DNA from: Mycobacterium sp. WUMAC-067
Lineage (GTDB): Bacteria > Actinomycetota > Actinomycetes > Mycobacteriales > Mycobacteriaceae
Reading direction: 5' to 3'
Length of the DNA: 64,000 bases
Assembly (NCBI RefSeq): GCF_020217485.1
Contig: NZ_JAEKMI010000020.1
Coordinates: forward strand, 1 to 64,000
Positions 45,483-55,565 of the stretch are shown here, piece by piece. How positions within the stretch are numbered: position 1 is the stretch's first letter; every line of letters begins with the position of its first letter. The notes beneath the pieces were generated by a model that worked only from the letters and a program-made list of their open reading frames with translations, did no database searches and was not told the DNA's origin. Position numbers and translations under genes: made by a program.

Positions 45483-47288
45483 GTGCGGCTCCGCTTTGAG
45501 GCTCCGGGTGACGACGACGCCTACGACCAGGTTCGTGGCGTGCTATTGGACGAGCTCGACGGTTGGTGGGCCGGACTCGACTCGGACCGGGAGGCGGTCG
45601 TCTCCGACGTCGCCGTCCTTCTGGACTGGCGTTACTTCGACTCCACCGGTGTTCTCGACGATTTCGCGCCCGGCGATATCGCGGAATTTTTGCTGGAGTG
45701 GTGTCCGCGACGGTTCGAAGGCCGGCCGGAGGACGCCGTCAGCCTGTGCTTCGCGGTCGGCGTATACGTCGACTTCATGGAGGCAACGGGGCGTCTGGTC
45801 GGCGGTGCCGACCGCGCCGCGAGGTTGCGCAGGCTGGCCGACGACCTTGCACCGACCCTGCTGGCCGAAGCACGCGACCCTACCGTTGTCGAGGATCTTC
45901 CGGACCCGGGCGACGCGCCGGAGCCCTTCGAACTGCCGTTCCTCTACGTTCCGCCGTCCGCGACCGACCTGGCGGCCGCCGCGACGGCGGTCCCGCTGCT
46001 CGCCAAACTCGATGCCTTGCGCGACTATCTCGGGCCGGACGGCAAGCCGCTCACCGACAAGGGCGAACTCGAACTTGCTGATGGTCGCGCGCTGGTGGAG
46101 CGCCTCGACACCGGCGACGTGTTGGATTTCGAGTTGGGCGAGCTGAAATATCCGGCCCGGTCGACGGCGGCGCTGCGGCGCCTGAATTTCCTCATCCAAG
46201 TGGCTATCGAGGCGGGCGCGGTGGACGTGCATCGCCACCGGGTGCTGCCGGGGCAGGAGTGGGGGACGCGCTCGCCCGTGGAGCGGGCGGAGTCGCTGTT
46301 CGCGGCGATCCTCTTGTCACGTCCGTTGCGGTCGTTGCATTGGGCGCAGCTCTATCCCGAGCAGAACGTCATGCACGACCTGCTCGACGACGGGATCGCG
46401 TGTTGGCTGGCGCCGCTGCTGCAAGACGGCGCGAAACTTCCCTTCGAATCCTTGCTGGAGTGGGTGCACGCGCTGGTTGCCGCGCAACGGCCGTCGCCGC
46501 GCTGGTATGCCGACGAGGAGGACACGCTGGAGGCATACGTCGAGGACGACATGGGCCGACTCTTCGACGTTCTGCGGCAGGCCGGTGTGGTGCACTGGAC
46601 CGACGCCCTCGAACGGCGGCAGCCGCTTGGGCCTAGCAATTGGACCGGTGGGACTGTGGCACTGACCGCGCTGGGGCGTCACGTCGTGCCGGAATACCTG
46701 GAGGACGCCGGGTTCGCGCTGCGCCGTCTCGACCGAATCAACGACTGGGATGCGACGGACCTGATCGGCGCAATGTTGTTGGTGGGCAAGGACACTCAAG
46801 TGCCGTTGATAGCAAACTGGCGGTCCGACCGGCCGGCCGCCGAGCGGGTGCAGATGGTCACCGAGGCGGCCGCGACCATGGAGACCGCGGCCGGCCGGAC
46901 GATGGGCTTCGTCGCCCTGAACGAGTTCGACCTCGACGTCGCCGAACCCTTCGTTCGTCAGCTGCTGGACAGCCCGGTCGCCGGCCACGCCGCGCTCTGG
47001 CTGATCCAGCGGGACCGCGCCGACGCCGAGACGCTCGCGAGCTTCGTCGACGTTGCCGTGCTCGTCGACGTCCTCGCGGAGTCGTTGGAGTCGCCCGAGG
47101 AGTTGTGCAGCCTCTTCGCTGGTTTATCCGACCCGTCCCAGTTGCTGGACGACATCTGGCGTCATCCGGCGCCGGAGACCGCGCTGGTCCTCGACGCGCT
47201 CGGCCGTCACCTGCCGGACCGAGCGCTGGCCAAGACCGCGCGCAAAGCGGCGGTGCGGCACCAGAGTTGGATGGCAAACCGCCTGTGA
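45483..47288 (+). CDS. Unrecognised 601-residue acidic protein between mpa and dop
   Basis: I cannot assign a function. The protein is soluble and acidic, with no signal peptide or membrane helix. It opens with LRFEAPGDDDAYDQVRGVLL and is mostly helical. The segment LDALRDYLGPDGKPLTDKG with LELADGRALVERL resembles a helical unit that I remember from uncharacterised actinobacterial proteins, some annotated as pRiA4b ORF-3-like; this is a weak memory-based link. The C-terminal half looks repetitive-helical. It lies immediately after mpa in the same direction but with its own leaderless promoter. As I recall, H37Rv has no gene this size here. Links to Pup-proteasome biology rest on location only. 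Confidence 0.85.
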   Translation: MRLRFEAPGDDDAYDQVRGVLLDELDGWWAGLDSDREAVVSDVAVLLDWRYFDSTGVLDDFAPGDIAEFLLEWCPRRFEGRPEDAVSLCFAVGVYVDFMEATGRLVGGADRAARLRRLADDLAPTLLAEARDPTVVEDLPDPGDAPEPFELPFLYVPPSATDLAAAATAVPLLAKLDALRDYLGPDGKPLTDKGELELADGRALVERLDTGDVLDFELGELKYPARSTAALRRLNFLIQVAIEAGAVDVHRHRVLPGQEWGTRSPVERAESLFAAILLSRPLRSLHWAQLYPEQNVMHDLLDDGIACWLAPLLQDGAKLPFESLLEWVHALVAAQRPSPRWYADEEDTLEAYVEDDMGRLFDVLRQAGVVHWTDALERRQPLGPSNWTGGTVALTALGRHVVPEYLEDAGFALRRLDRINDWDATDLIGAMLLVGKDTQVPLIANWRSDRPAAERVQMVTEAAATMETAAGRTMGFVALNEFDLDVAEPFVRQLLDSPVAGHAALWLIQRDRADAETLASFVDVAVLVDVLAESLESPEELCSLFAGLSDPSQLLDDIWRHPAPETALVLDALGRHLPDRALAKTARKAAVRHQSWMANRL

Positions 47289-47295
47289 CGCGGCG

Positions 47296-47901
47296 TCAGT
47301 CCAACTGGAGCGAGTAGCTGTTCGTCAAGTCGTCCTGCGTGACGTGAGCGGTACGGGTCCGGGTGTCCACCCGCAACTCCTCGGTCAACCGGCGCGGCTG
47401 GTAGGCCCACCCGTGCGGCAGGTTGAGCCGGGCGGCCAAGCCGGGCAGGTCGGCGCGCGACAGTGTGGGATCGGCGACCTGGCTCCAGGTCTGCATCACC
47501 CAGCGCTGCCCGCCGGGATCGAGGAGTTCGTAGACCTCTTCACCCGGGTTGAAGACGAAGACCGTGTGGCGGTTGACCTGATTGGCGGTATAGGGCGCGG
47601 GGTTCATCGACGACAGCAGGACCGTGGCCTGCTGAATCATCTCGATTCCGCCGAAGGTCTTGGTGATCTGCGGCCCCTGCTGCTGCTTCTCGATGGCGTT
47701 CATCAGCCAGTAGCGCGGACCGTTGAGCAACGCCGTGGCCGCCCCGTGTTCTTTTGCGATGGCCTGGGCGTCGAGCTTCGACCACAGCTCGGCCGGACAG
47801 TCGTTGAGCGGGAAGCTGTTGTAAACCGTGGCCTGCGGTCCGGCCTCCCCGGGGGTCACGAGAAGCACTTCGCCGTAACGCTTCCCGGATAGGTCGGTCA
47901 T
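47296..47901 (-). CDS. Conserved mycobacterial protein, Rv2114-like
   Basis: 201 residues. No catalytic motif is evident. NSFPLNDCPAELWSKLDAQ and FGGIEMIQQATVLLSS are characteristic stretches, and EVYELLDPGGQRWVMQTWSQ points to a small beta-rich fold. Relatives occur as stand-alone conserved hypotheticals in actinobacteria. It is convergent with the 601-residue gene (seven bases apart) and divergent from dop. Confidence 0.82.
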   Translation of the reverse strand: MTDLSGKRYGEVLLVTPGEAGPQATVYNSFPLNDCPAELWSKLDAQAIAKEHGAATALLNGPRYWLMNAIEKQQQGPQITKTFGGIEMIQQATVLLSSMNPAPYTANQVNRHTVFVFNPGEEVYELLDPGGQRWVMQTWSQVADPTLSRADLPGLAARLNLPHGWAYQPRRLTEELRVDTRTRTAHVTQDDLTNSYSLQLD

Positions 47902-48022
47902 CCCGTGAAGCTAATCACCGCCGTCAGCGACGTCAACAGCGGCCGCGGCCATCGACGAACCCGTTGTCGGCGCAGGCTGTAGTGCGCCGACGCCCGGGAG
48001 GAGGTCAATTCCGCACCTCGCC

Positions 48023-48028
48023 TAGTCT
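48023..48028 (+). promoter_or_regulatory. -10 box of a leaderless promoter for dop
   Basis: TAGTCT lies seven bases before the ATG at 48036. There is no Shine-Dalgarno, so dop is likely translated from a leaderless transcript. Confidence 0.6.
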
Positions 48029-48035
48029 TTGAAGC

Positions 48036-49544
48036 ATGCAAAGGATTATCGGGACGGAGGTCGAATACGGCATATCCTCGCCATCGGACCCGACGGCCAA
48101 CCCGATCCTCACGTCGACGCAAGCGGTTTTGGCCTATGCGGCCGCGGCCGGCATTCAGCGCGCCAAGCGCACCCGTTGGGACTACGAGGTGGAATCGCCG
48201 CTGCGGGACGCCCGCGGCTTCGACCTGAGCCGCTCGGCCGGCCCGCCCCCGGTGGTCGACGCCGACGAGGTCGGCGCGGCCAACATGATCCTGACCAACG
48301 GGGCGCGGCTCTACGTCGACCACGCGCACCCCGAATACTCCGCCCCCGAATGCACCGACCCGCTGGATGCCGTGATCTGGGACAAGGCCGGCGAGCGGGT
48401 GATGGAGGCCGCCGCCCGGCACGTCGCCAGCGTGCCCGGGGCCGCGAAATTGCAGCTCTACAAGAACAACGTCGACGGCAAGGGCGCCTCCTACGGGTCG
48501 CACGAAAACTATTTGATGTCGCGGCAGACGCCGTTCTCGTCGATCATCGCCGGGCTGACCCCGTTCCTGGTCTCGCGGCAGGTGGTCACCGGCTCCGGAC
48601 GCGTCGGCATCGGACCCTCCGGTGACGAGCCCGGCTTTCAGCTGTCGCAGCGCTCGGACTACATCGAGGTCGAGGTCGGCCTGGAGACCACCCTCAAACG
48701 CGGCATCATCAACACGCGCGACGAGCCGCACGCCGACGCCGACCGGTACCGGCGGCTGCACGTCATCATCGGCGACGCCAACCTCGCGGAGACGTCGACC
48801 TATCTCAAGCTGGGCACCACGTCGCTGGTGCTGGACTTGATCGAAGAGGGCCCCGCCCACGGAATCGACCTGAGCGATTTGGTTTTGGCGCGGCCGGTGC
48901 ACGCGGTCCACGCGATCAGCCGCGACCCGTCGCTGCGCACCGCGGTGGCCCTGGCCGACGGTCGAGAGCTGACCGGGCTTGCGCTGCAACGGGTTTACCT
49001 CGATCGGGTGGCGAAGCTGGTCGACAGCCGCGACCCCGACCCGCGCGCGGCCGACATCGTCGAAACGTGGGCGCACGTGCTCGATCAACTGGAGCGCGAT
49101 CCGATGGAATGCGCGGAGCTGCTGGACTGGCCCGCGAAACTGCGCCTGCTCGAAGGGTTCCGGCAGCGAGAAAACCTGAGCTGGTCGGCGCCGCGGCTGC
49201 ACCTGGTCGACCTGCAATATTCCGACGTCCGGCTGGACAAGGGCCTGTACAACCGGTTGGTCGCGCGGGGCTCGATGAAGCGCCTGGTGTCCGAGCACCA
49301 GGTGCTCGAAGCGGTGGACAGTCCGCCGACGGACACCCGCGCGTACTTCCGCGGCGAATGCCTGCGCCGGTTCGGCGCCGACATCGCCGCGGCCAGTTGG
49401 GACTCCGTGATCTTCGACCTGGGGGGCGATTCCCTGGTTCGCATCCCGACGTTGGAGCCGCTGCGGGGCAGCAAAGCGCACGTGGGGGCGCTGCTGGACT
49501 CGGTGAACAGCGCCGCGGAACTGGTCGAACAACTCACCAGCTAG
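48036..49544 (+). CDS. dop: Deamidase/depupylase of Pup, Dop
   Basis: 502 residues, carboxylate-amine ligase fold shared with PafA. The N-terminal metal/ATP site reads IIGTEVEYG, and the catalytic Asp95 is in [33 protein letters not shown] is the nucleotide-binding region, and the Dop-specific loop lies before ADEVGAANM. Dop converts the C-terminal Gln of Pup to Glu and also removes Pup from substrates. It is followed after 117 bases by pup, whose product needs this deamidation. Confidence 0.96.
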   Translation: MQRIIGTEVEYGISSPSDPTANPILTSTQAVLAYAAAAGIQRAKRTRWDYEVESPLRDARGFDLSRSAGPPPVVDADEVGAANMILTNGARLYVDHAHPEYSAPECTDPLDAVIWDKAGERVMEAAARHVASVPGAAKLQLYKNNVDGKGASYGSHENYLMSRQTPFSSIIAGLTPFLVSRQVVTGSGRVGIGPSGDEPGFQLSQRSDYIEVEVGLETTLKRGIINTRDEPHADADRYRRLHVIIGDANLAETSTYLKLGTTSLVLDLIEEGPAHGIDLSDLVLARPVHAVHAISRDPSLRTAVALADGRELTGLALQRVYLDRVAKLVDSRDPDPRAADIVETWAHVLDQLERDPMECAELLDWPAKLRLLEGFRQRENLSWSAPRLHLVDLQYSDVRLDKGLYNRLVARGSMKRLVSEHQVLEAVDSPPTDTRAYFRGECLRRFGADIAAASWDSVIFDLGGDSLVRIPTLEPLRGSKAHVGALLDSVNSAAELVEQLTS

Positions 49545-49661
49545 ACGCCGGTTCAGCCGGGGAACGTCGGGGTTGACCGGTAGGGTAGGAAAGACCAACG
49601 GGCAGCGTGGCTGGACAATTGAAAAGCCATTCAACAAGCCCAGACAACGCAGGAGGCGGCG

Positions 49662-49856
49662 ATGGCTCAGGAGCAGACCAAGCGTGGCGGCGGTGGCGGC
49701 GACGAGGACGACTTCGCCGGCAGCACGGCCGCGGGCCAAGAACGCCGGGAGAAGCTGGCCGAGGAGACCGACGACTTGCTCGACGAGATCGATGACGTTC
49801 TCGAGGAGAACGCCGAGGACTTCGTGCGGGCGTACGTCCAAAAGGGCGGCCAGTGA
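49662..49856 (+). CDS. pup: Prokaryotic ubiquitin-like protein Pup
   Basis: 64 residues, disordered and acidic. The central [23 protein letters not shown] stretch (actual start [10 protein letters not shown]) forms a helix on binding Mpa, and the end is VQKGGQ. The C-terminal Gln64 must be deamidated by Dop before PafA can ligate Pup to lysines. It is too small and polar to mistake. AGGAGG lies five bases before the ATG, a strong site for high expression. Its stop overlaps the prcB GTG, giving coupled translation. Confidence 0.98.
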   Translation: MAQEQTKRGGGGGDEDDFAGSTAAGQERREKLAEETDDLLDEIDDVLEENAEDFVRAYVQKGGQ

Positions 49857-50728
49857 CCTGGCAGTTCTCTGATCGCCTACCCATCAACTCCGCACTTCCG
49901 GGAAACCCCGCCATAGACCTCTCGTCGTTCGCCGACTTCCTGCGCCGTCAGGCGCCGGAGTTGCTGCCGGCCAGCCTCGGGGCATCCCAGTCGGAAGGCG
50001 CCGCGTCGCAGCTGCCCCACGGGACCACCATCGTCGCGCTGAAGTACCCCGGCGGCGTGGTGCTCGCCGGCGACCGGCGCTCGACGCAGGGCAACATGAT
50101 CGCCGGGCGCGACGTCAAGAAGGTGTACATCACCGACGACTACACCGCGACCGGCATCGCCGGCACCGCCGCCATCGCCGTGGAATTCGCCCGCCTGTAC
50201 GCGGTGGAGCTGGAGCACTACGAGAAACTCGAAGGCGTGCCGCTGACGTTTGCCGGCAAGGTGAACCGGCTGGCGATCATGGTGCGCGGCAACCTGGCTG
50301 CCGCCATGCAGGGGCTGGTGGCGTTGCCGCTGCTGGTGGGCTACGACATCGACGCGGCCGATCCGGAAGGCGCCGGCCGCATCGTGTCGTTCGACGCGGC
50401 CGGCGGTTGGAACCTGGAGGAGGAGGGCTACCAGTCGGTGGGCTCAGGCTCGATTTTCGCCAAGTCGTCCATGAAGAAGCTGTACTCGCAGGTCACCGAC
50501 GCCGATTCGGCGGTGCGGGTCGCGATCGAGGCGCTCTACGACGCGGCCGACGACGACTCCGCGACCGGCGGTCCGGATCTGGTCCGCGGCATCTATCCCA
50601 CGGCGGTCACGATCGGCGCCGAGGGGGCGCTGGAAGTGGCCGAGGGTCGCATCGCCGAACTGGCTCGCGAGGTGATCCAAAGCCGTTCGCGCGCTGACAC
50701 TTTCGGCCCCGATGGCGGTGAAAAGTGA
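49853..50728 (+). CDS. prcB: Proteasome beta subunit PrcB
   Basis: 291 residues. A 57-residue propeptide ends at LPHG, and processing exposes Thr58 as the catalytic nucleophile. The 20S beta features [22 protein letters not shown] with the Asp and Lys partners are present. Two rings of seven PrcB subunits form the protease chamber inside the cytosol. GTG start overlaps the pup stop, and its own stop overlaps the prcA start. Confidence 0.98.
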   Translation: MTWQFSDRLPINSALPGNPAIDLSSFADFLRRQAPELLPASLGASQSEGAASQLPHGTTIVALKYPGGVVLAGDRRSTQGNMIAGRDVKKVYITDDYTATGIAGTAAIAVEFARLYAVELEHYEKLEGVPLTFAGKVNRLAIMVRGNLAAAMQGLVALPLLVGYDIDAADPEGAGRIVSFDAAGGWNLEEEGYQSVGSGSIFAKSSMKKLYSQVTDADSAVRVAIEALYDAADDDSATGGPDLVRGIYPTAVTIGAEGALEVAEGRIAELAREVIQSRSRADTFGPDGGEK

Positions 50729-51498
50729 GCTTCCCGTATTTCATCTCGCCCGAACAGGCGATGCGCGAGCGCAGCGAGCTCGCGCGCAAGGGCATCGCCC
50801 GGGGCAAGAGCGTGGTCGCCCTGGTCTACGCCGGCGGTGTGCTCTTCGTCGCGGAGAACCCGTCGCGGTCGCTGCAGAAGATCAGCGAACTCTACGATCG
50901 CGTGGGCTTCGCCGCCGCGGGCAAGTTCAACGAATTCGACAATTTGCGCCGGGGCGGAATCCAATTCGCCGATACCCGTGGCTACGCCTACGACCGTCGC
51001 GACGTCACCGGCCGACAGCTGGCCAACGTCTACGCGCAGACGCTGGGCACCATCTTCACCGAACAGGCCAAGCCCTACGAGGTGGAATTGTGCGTCGCTG
51101 AGGTGGCGCACTACGGCGAGACGAAACCGCCTGAGTTGTACCGCATTACCTATGACGGATCGATCGCCGACGAGCCCCATTTCGTCGTGATGGGTGGCAC
51201 CACCGAGCCGATCACCACCGCGCTCAAGGACTCGTACGCCGAGAACGCCAACCTGCGCGAGGCCACGCGCATCGCCGTGAAAGCGTTGCGGGCCGGCAGT
51301 GAATCCTCCAACGGCGACCAGTCCACCCTGGACGTGGCGAGCCTGGAGGTCGCGATCTTGGATGTCAACCGGCCGCGACGGGCGTTTCGGCGGATCAACC
51401 GCGCCACCCTGGAAAATTTGCTGCGCGAGATGGATTCGAACGGGTCCGCCGAAGGCGACGGCGACGAGCCGGACTCGAACGGCGAATCGTCGGAGTAG
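50725..51498 (+). CDS. prcA: Proteasome alpha subunit PrcA
   Basis: 257 residues. The N terminus [23 protein letters not shown] is the gating segment and first helix of actinobacterial alpha subunits. The Ntn fold follows without a catalytic Thr. Alpha rings cap the beta rings and receive the C termini of Mpa. The acidic tail ([15 protein letters not shown]) is typical. Start GTG at 50725 overlaps the prcB stop. A strong hairpin follows the stop. Confidence 0.97.
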   Translation: MSFPYFISPEQAMRERSELARKGIARGKSVVALVYAGGVLFVAENPSRSLQKISELYDRVGFAAAGKFNEFDNLRRGGIQFADTRGYAYDRRDVTGRQLANVYAQTLGTIFTEQAKPYEVELCVAEVAHYGETKPPELYRITYDGSIADEPHFVVMGGTTEPITTALKDSYAENANLREATRIAVKALRAGSESSNGDQSTLDVASLEVAILDVNRPRRAFRRINRATLENLLREMDSNGSAEGDGDEPDSNGESSE

Positions 51499-51506
51499 AC
51501 CGCGCG

Positions 51507-51530
51507 ACCGGCGGCTTCCCACCCGCCGGT
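51507..51530 (+). terminator. Terminator-like hairpin after prcA
   Basis: ACCGGCGG and CCGCCGGT pair perfectly (8 bp) across an 8-base loop, starting nine bases after the prcA stop. No T-run follows. It probably ends the pup-prcB-prcA transcript. Confidence 0.55.
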
Positions 51531-51688
51531 ACTGGTGTGGCTGCTGGTGCTCAAGGTGCTGATGAGTCCTCTGGTCAGCACCGCGGCGTCGATCGCCCAG
51601 GCGCCCCGGCGTGGCCAGGAAACGGGCGTGCGACAAACTTCGTGGATCGATAGGCGCGGCTTGCCCACCGTCGCGCTCGGACAACCAG

Positions 51689-51694
51689 TACGCT
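51689..51694 (+). promoter_or_regulatory. -10 box of a leaderless promoter for pafA
   Basis: TACGCT lies seven bases before GTG 51702 and no ribosome site is seen. It supports the GTG start rather than the internal ATG at 51717. Confidence 0.6.
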
Positions 51695-51701
51695 CGATTA
51701 C

Positions 51702-53060
51702 GTGCAGCGGCGAATCATGGGCATCGAGACCGAGTTCGGGGTCACCTGCACATTCCACGGCCACCGTCGGCTCAGCCCGGACGAGGTGGCCCGGTACTTG
51801 TTCCGGCGGGTCGTGTCGTGGGGTCGCAGCTCCAACGTCTTCCTGCGCAACGGCGCCCGGCTCTACCTCGACGTGGGCAGCCACCCCGAGTACGCCACCG
51901 CCGAATGCGACAGCCTGGTGCAGCTGGTCACCCACGACCGCGCCGGGGAATGGGTGCTCGAAGACCTGCTCGTCGACGCCGAGCAGCGGCTCGCGGACGA
52001 GGGCATCGGCGGCGACATCTACCTGTTCAAGAACAACACCGATTCGGCGGGCAATTCCTACGGGTGCCACGAGAACTACCTGATCGTGCGGGCCGGCGAG
52101 TTTTCCCGGATCTCCGACGTGCTGCTGCCGTTCCTGGTCACGCGCCAGCTGATCTGCGGCGCCGGCAAGGTGCTGCAGACCCCGAAGGCCGCCACGTTCT
52201 GCCTTTCTCAACGCGCCGAGCACATTTGGGAGGGCGTCTCCTCGGCCACCACCCGCAGCCGGCCGATCATCAACACCCGCGACGAGCCGCACGCCGACGC
52301 CGAGAAGTATCGGCGGCTGCACGTGATCGTCGGCGACTCCAACATGTGCGAGACCACCACCATGCTCAAGGTGGGCACTGCCGCGCTGGTGCTGGAGATG
52401 ATCGAAGCCGGCGTGCCGTTCCGGGACTTCTCGCTGGACAACCCCATCCGCGCCATCCGCGAGGTCAGCCACGACGTCACCGGCCGGCGGCCGGTGCGGC
52501 TGGCGGGCGGGCGTCAGGCCAGCGCGCTGGACATCCAGCGCGAGTACTACAGCCGCGCGGTCGAACACCTGCAGACCCGCGAACCCAACGCCCAGATCGA
52601 GCAGATCGTCGACCTGTGGGGCCGCCAGCTCGACGCTGTCGAGAGCCAGGACTTCGCCAAGGTGGACACCGAGATCGACTGGGTGATCAAGCGCAAGCTG
52701 TTCCAGCGCTACCAGGACCGCTACAGCATGGAGCTGTCCGACCCGAAGATCGCCCAGCTGGACCTGGCCTACCACGACATCAAGCGCGGGCGCGGCGTGT
52801 TCGATCTGCTGCAGCGCAAGGGACTCGCGGCCCGCGTCACCACCGACGAGGACATCGCCGAGGCGGTCGACAATCCGCCGCAGACCACCCGGGCGCGGCT
52901 GCGCGGCGAGTTCATCAGCGCCGCCCAGGCGGCCGGCCGCGACTTCACCGTCGACTGGGTGCATCTCAAGCTCAACGATCAGGCGCAGCGGACCGTGCTG
53001 TGCAAAGACCCCTTCCGTGCGGTCGACGAGCGGGTCAAGCGGCTGATCGCCAGCATGTAG
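51702..53060 (+). CDS. pafA: Pup-protein ligase PafA
   Basis: 452 residues, the length of the M. tuberculosis enzyme. MGIETEFGV supplies the metal-binding glutamates, and Asp57 in [12 protein letters not shown] is the catalytic base. [18 protein letters not shown] binds ATP, and [18 protein letters not shown] is the strand shared with Dop. PafA activates the Pup C-terminal glutamate with ATP and links it to substrate lysines. In H37Rv many PE/PPE and IS genes separate prcA from pafA; here only about 200 bases do. Confidence 0.97.
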   Translation: MQRRIMGIETEFGVTCTFHGHRRLSPDEVARYLFRRVVSWGRSSNVFLRNGARLYLDVGSHPEYATAECDSLVQLVTHDRAGEWVLEDLLVDAEQRLADEGIGGDIYLFKNNTDSAGNSYGCHENYLIVRAGEFSRISDVLLPFLVTRQLICGAGKVLQTPKAATFCLSQRAEHIWEGVSSATTRSRPIINTRDEPHADAEKYRRLHVIVGDSNMCETTTMLKVGTAALVLEMIEAGVPFRDFSLDNPIRAIREVSHDVTGRRPVRLAGGRQASALDIQREYYSRAVEHLQTREPNAQIEQIVDLWGRQLDAVESQDFAKVDTEIDWVIKRKLFQRYQDRYSMELSDPKIAQLDLAYHDIKRGRGVFDLLQRKGLAARVTTDEDIAEAVDNPPQTTRARLRGEFISAAQAAGRDFTVDWVHLKLNDQAQRTVLCKDPFRAVDERVKRLIASM

Positions 53061-53156
53061 CCGCCGTCGGCGCACCGTCTGCCACGGACTGACGCGGCTC
53101 CTGCGAAATTGCGCGACGCGGTGCGCGGCTGGAAGCGCCGGGCGGCGACCATCGAA

Positions 53157-53162
53157 TAATCT
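53157..53162 (+). promoter_or_regulatory. -10 box of a leaderless promoter for pafBC
   Basis: TAATCT lies seven bases before ATG 53170. This favours that start over the in-frame GTG at 53164. Confidence 0.6.
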
Positions 53163-53169
53163 GGTGCCA

Positions 53170-54168
53170 ATGGCGACGTCAAAAGTCGAACGGCTGGTGA
53201 ACCTGGTCATCGCCCTGCTGTCCACCCGCGGGTACATCACGGCGGAAAAGATCAGGTCGAGCGTGGCGGGTTATTCGGACAACGCCAGCGCCGAGGCGTT
53301 CTCCCGCATGTTCGAGCGCGACAAGAACGAGCTGCGCGACCTCGGCATCCCGCTCGAGGTCGGCAGGGTGTCGGCCTGGGACCCCACCGAGGGCTACCGA
53401 ATCAACCGCGACGCCTATTCGCTCGCGCCGGTCGACCTCACCCCGGACGAGGCGGCCGCGGTGGCCGTCGCGACCCAGCTGTGGGAGTCGCCCGAACTCA
53501 TCACCGCCACCCAGGGCGCGCTCCTCAAGCTGCGCGCGGCCGGCGTCGACGTCGATCCGGACGCGCCGGTCGCCATCGCGTCGCCGGCCGGGGTGCCGGG
53601 CCTGCGTGGCTCGGAGGACGTTCTCGGAATCCTGTTGTCCGCCATCGGCTCCCGGCAGGTCGTCCAGTTTCCGCACCGGTCGTCGCGGGCCGAGCCCTAC
53701 GCCACCCGCACCGTCGAGCCCTGGGGCGTCGTCACCGAGAAGGGCCGGTGGTATCTGGTTGGCCACGACCGCGACCGCGACGCCACCCGCACCTTCCGGC
53801 TCTCCCGGATCGGCCCCGACGTCACGCTGGTCGGCCCGACGGGCGCGGTCACCGTGCCGGAGGGCATCGACCTGCGCAGGATCGTGGCCCAGACGGTCAC
53901 GGACATTTCCGCGGCGCCGGCCGGCGGGCTGGCCCGGGTATGGGTGGCCGGCGGGCGGGCCACCGCGCTGCGCCGGGCCGGCAGGCCCGTCGGCGAACGG
54001 CGACTCGGTGAGCGCGACGGCGAGGTGATCGAACTCGACATCCGATCCACCGACCAGCTGGCCCGTGACATCGCCGGCTACGGCGCCGACGCCCTGGTGC
54101 TCGAGCCGCAATCGCTGCGCGACGAGGTGCTGGCCCGGTTGCGGGCGCATGCGGGCGTGTCCGCATGA
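53170..54168 (+). CDS. pafB: WYL-domain regulator PafB
   Basis: 332 residues. An N-terminal winged helix-turn-helix (ERLVNLVIALLSTRGYITAEKIR) is followed by a WYL domain with EPWGVVTEKGRWYLVGHDRDRD, then a WCX extension. PafB and PafC form the transcriptional activator of the RecA-independent mycobacterial DNA-damage response. The genes sit next to pafA but are not needed for pupylation. It overlaps pafC by four bases (ATGA). Confidence 0.95.
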   Translation: MATSKVERLVNLVIALLSTRGYITAEKIRSSVAGYSDNASAEAFSRMFERDKNELRDLGIPLEVGRVSAWDPTEGYRINRDAYSLAPVDLTPDEAAAVAVATQLWESPELITATQGALLKLRAAGVDVDPDAPVAIASPAGVPGLRGSEDVLGILLSAIGSRQVVQFPHRSSRAEPYATRTVEPWGVVTEKGRWYLVGHDRDRDATRTFRLSRIGPDVTLVGPTGAVTVPEGIDLRRIVAQTVTDISAAPAGGLARVWVAGGRATALRRAGRPVGERRLGERDGEVIELDIRSTDQLARDIAGYGADALVLEPQSLRDEVLARLRAHAGVSA

Positions 54169-55136
54169 CCCCCATCTCCGCCCGCCTGGTCCGGCTGCTG
54201 AACATGGTCCCGTACTTTCAGGCCAACCCGCGGGTCACCCGGGCCAAGGCCGCCGCCGACCTCGGGGTATCGGCCAAGCAGCTGGAGGAGGACCTCAACC
54301 AGCTCTGGATGTGCGGCCTTCCCGGCTACTTCCCGGGTGACCTCATCGATTTCCAGTTCTCCGGGGACACCATCGAGGTGACGTTCTCCGCGGGCATCGA
54401 TCGGCCGCTCAAGCTCACCTCGCCGGAGGCCACCGGCCTGCTGGTGGCGCTGCGGGCGCTGGCCGACATACCCGGCGTCGTCGACCCCGAAGCCGCGCGC
54501 AGCGCGATCGCCAAGATCGAGGATGCCGCCGGGGCGCTCGGCCACGAGGCCACCCACGCGGCGACCGCCGTCGACGAGCCCGCACCCGTCGAAAGCCGGG
54601 CCGCCGCCGCGGTGCGCGCGGCCGTGCAGTCCAAACACGCGCTGGCCATCGATTACTACTCCGCCTCGCACGACACCCTCACCAGCCGGGTCGTCGACCC
54701 CATCCGGGTGCTGCTGATCGGCGGCCACAGCTACCTGGAGGCCTGGTCGCGGGACGCCGAAGGGGTCCGGCTGTTCCGCTTCGACCGGATCGTGGAGGCC
54801 AGCGAACTCGACGAGCCCGCCGCGCCGCCCGAGCCGGTGCTGCACGCGCCACCCGACACCTCGCTGTTCGACGGCGATCCCTCGCTTCCGTTCGCCAAGC
54901 TACGGGTGGCCCCCGCGGCGTCCTGGATGTTCGAGTACTACCCGATGCGCGACGTGCGCGAGTTGCCCGACGGATCCTGCGAGGCCGTGATGACCTACGC
55001 CTCCGAGGATTGGATGACGCGGCTGGTGCTGGGCCTGGGGCCCGCCGTGCAGGTGCTGGAACCGGAGTCGCTGGCGCAGCGAGTCCGGGATGCCGCGGCG
55101 GCCGCCGTGACGGCCTACGACGCCCTGAGCTCATAA
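54165..55136 (+). CDS. pafC: WYL-domain regulator PafC
   Basis: 323 residues, the partner of PafB. The N-terminal DNA-binding part reads [20 protein letters not shown] and [16 protein letters not shown]. The WYL domain has [19 protein letters not shown] and [21 protein letters not shown]. It acts as a heterodimer with PafB on promoters of repair genes and is thought to respond to single-stranded DNA. It is co-translated with pafB. Confidence 0.95.
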   Translation: MTPISARLVRLLNMVPYFQANPRVTRAKAAADLGVSAKQLEEDLNQLWMCGLPGYFPGDLIDFQFSGDTIEVTFSAGIDRPLKLTSPEATGLLVALRALADIPGVVDPEAARSAIAKIEDAAGALGHEATHAATAVDEPAPVESRAAAAVRAAVQSKHALAIDYYSASHDTLTSRVVDPIRVLLIGGHSYLEAWSRDAEGVRLFRFDRIVEASELDEPAAPPEPVLHAPPDTSLFDGDPSLPFAKLRVAPAASWMFEYYPMRDVRELPDGSCEAVMTYASEDWMTRLVLGLGPAVQVLEPESLAQRVRDAAAAAVTAYDALSS

Positions 55137-55151
55137 AAGTCCAGGCAATGT

Positions 55152-55175
55152 GGCCCGGGCGGCGCGGCGCGGGCC
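55152..55175 (+). terminator. GC hairpin between pafC and tatA
   Basis: GGCCCG (55152-55157) pairs with CGGGCC (55170-55175) across a GC-rich loop, beginning 15 bases after pafC. There is no T-run. A palindrome GTAGCGCTAC and a TAGCAT -10-like box follow before tatA, so a new transcript probably begins there. Confidence 0.3.
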
Positions 55176-55231
55176 CACCGCCACGTAGCGCTACTGCGGT
55201 AGCATCGGGTCAACGTCTGGAGGTAATCAAA

Positions 55232-55510
55232 GTGGGCAGTCTCAGTCCGTGGCACTGGGCGATCCTTGCGGTCGTGGTGATCTTGCTGTTCGGTGCCAAG
55301 AAGCTCCCCGATGCGGCGCGTTCGTTGGGTAAGTCGATGCGGATCTTCAAGTCCGAGATCCGGGAAATGCAGAGCGAGAACAAGCCGGAGACGTCGGCTC
55401 TGGGGACCCAAGGCGACGCCGCTGCGGCGAATCCCACCCCCGTGCAATCGCAGCGGGTCGACGCCCCGAAGCCCAGCGAGCAGGGGCACAGCGAAGCACG
55501 CCCGGCGTAG
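55232..55510 (+). CDS. tatA: Twin-arginine translocase subunit TatA
   Basis: 92 residues from GTG, eight bases after GGAGG. One short N-terminal transmembrane helix ([20 protein letters not shown]) with the conserved F-G motif is followed by an amphipathic helix ([16 protein letters not shown]) and a polar tail. TatA forms the pore that carries folded proteins across the inner membrane. The open frame upstream of the GTG lies in pafC. Confidence 0.95.
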   Translation: MGSLSPWHWAILAVVVILLFGAKKLPDAARSLGKSMRIFKSEIREMQSENKPETSALGTQGDAAAANPTPVQSQRVDAPKPSEQGHSEARPA

Positions 55511-55565
55511 CCGCCGTCATCGTCGCGGTGCCCGAGCGCCCCTCACCGAGCCCTAGACGAGCATC

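Noticed and set aside
47898..49841. 647-codon open frame antisense to dop and pup
   Set aside because: The + strand encodes full-length Dop and Pup with all motifs; the antisense frame is a GC shadow.
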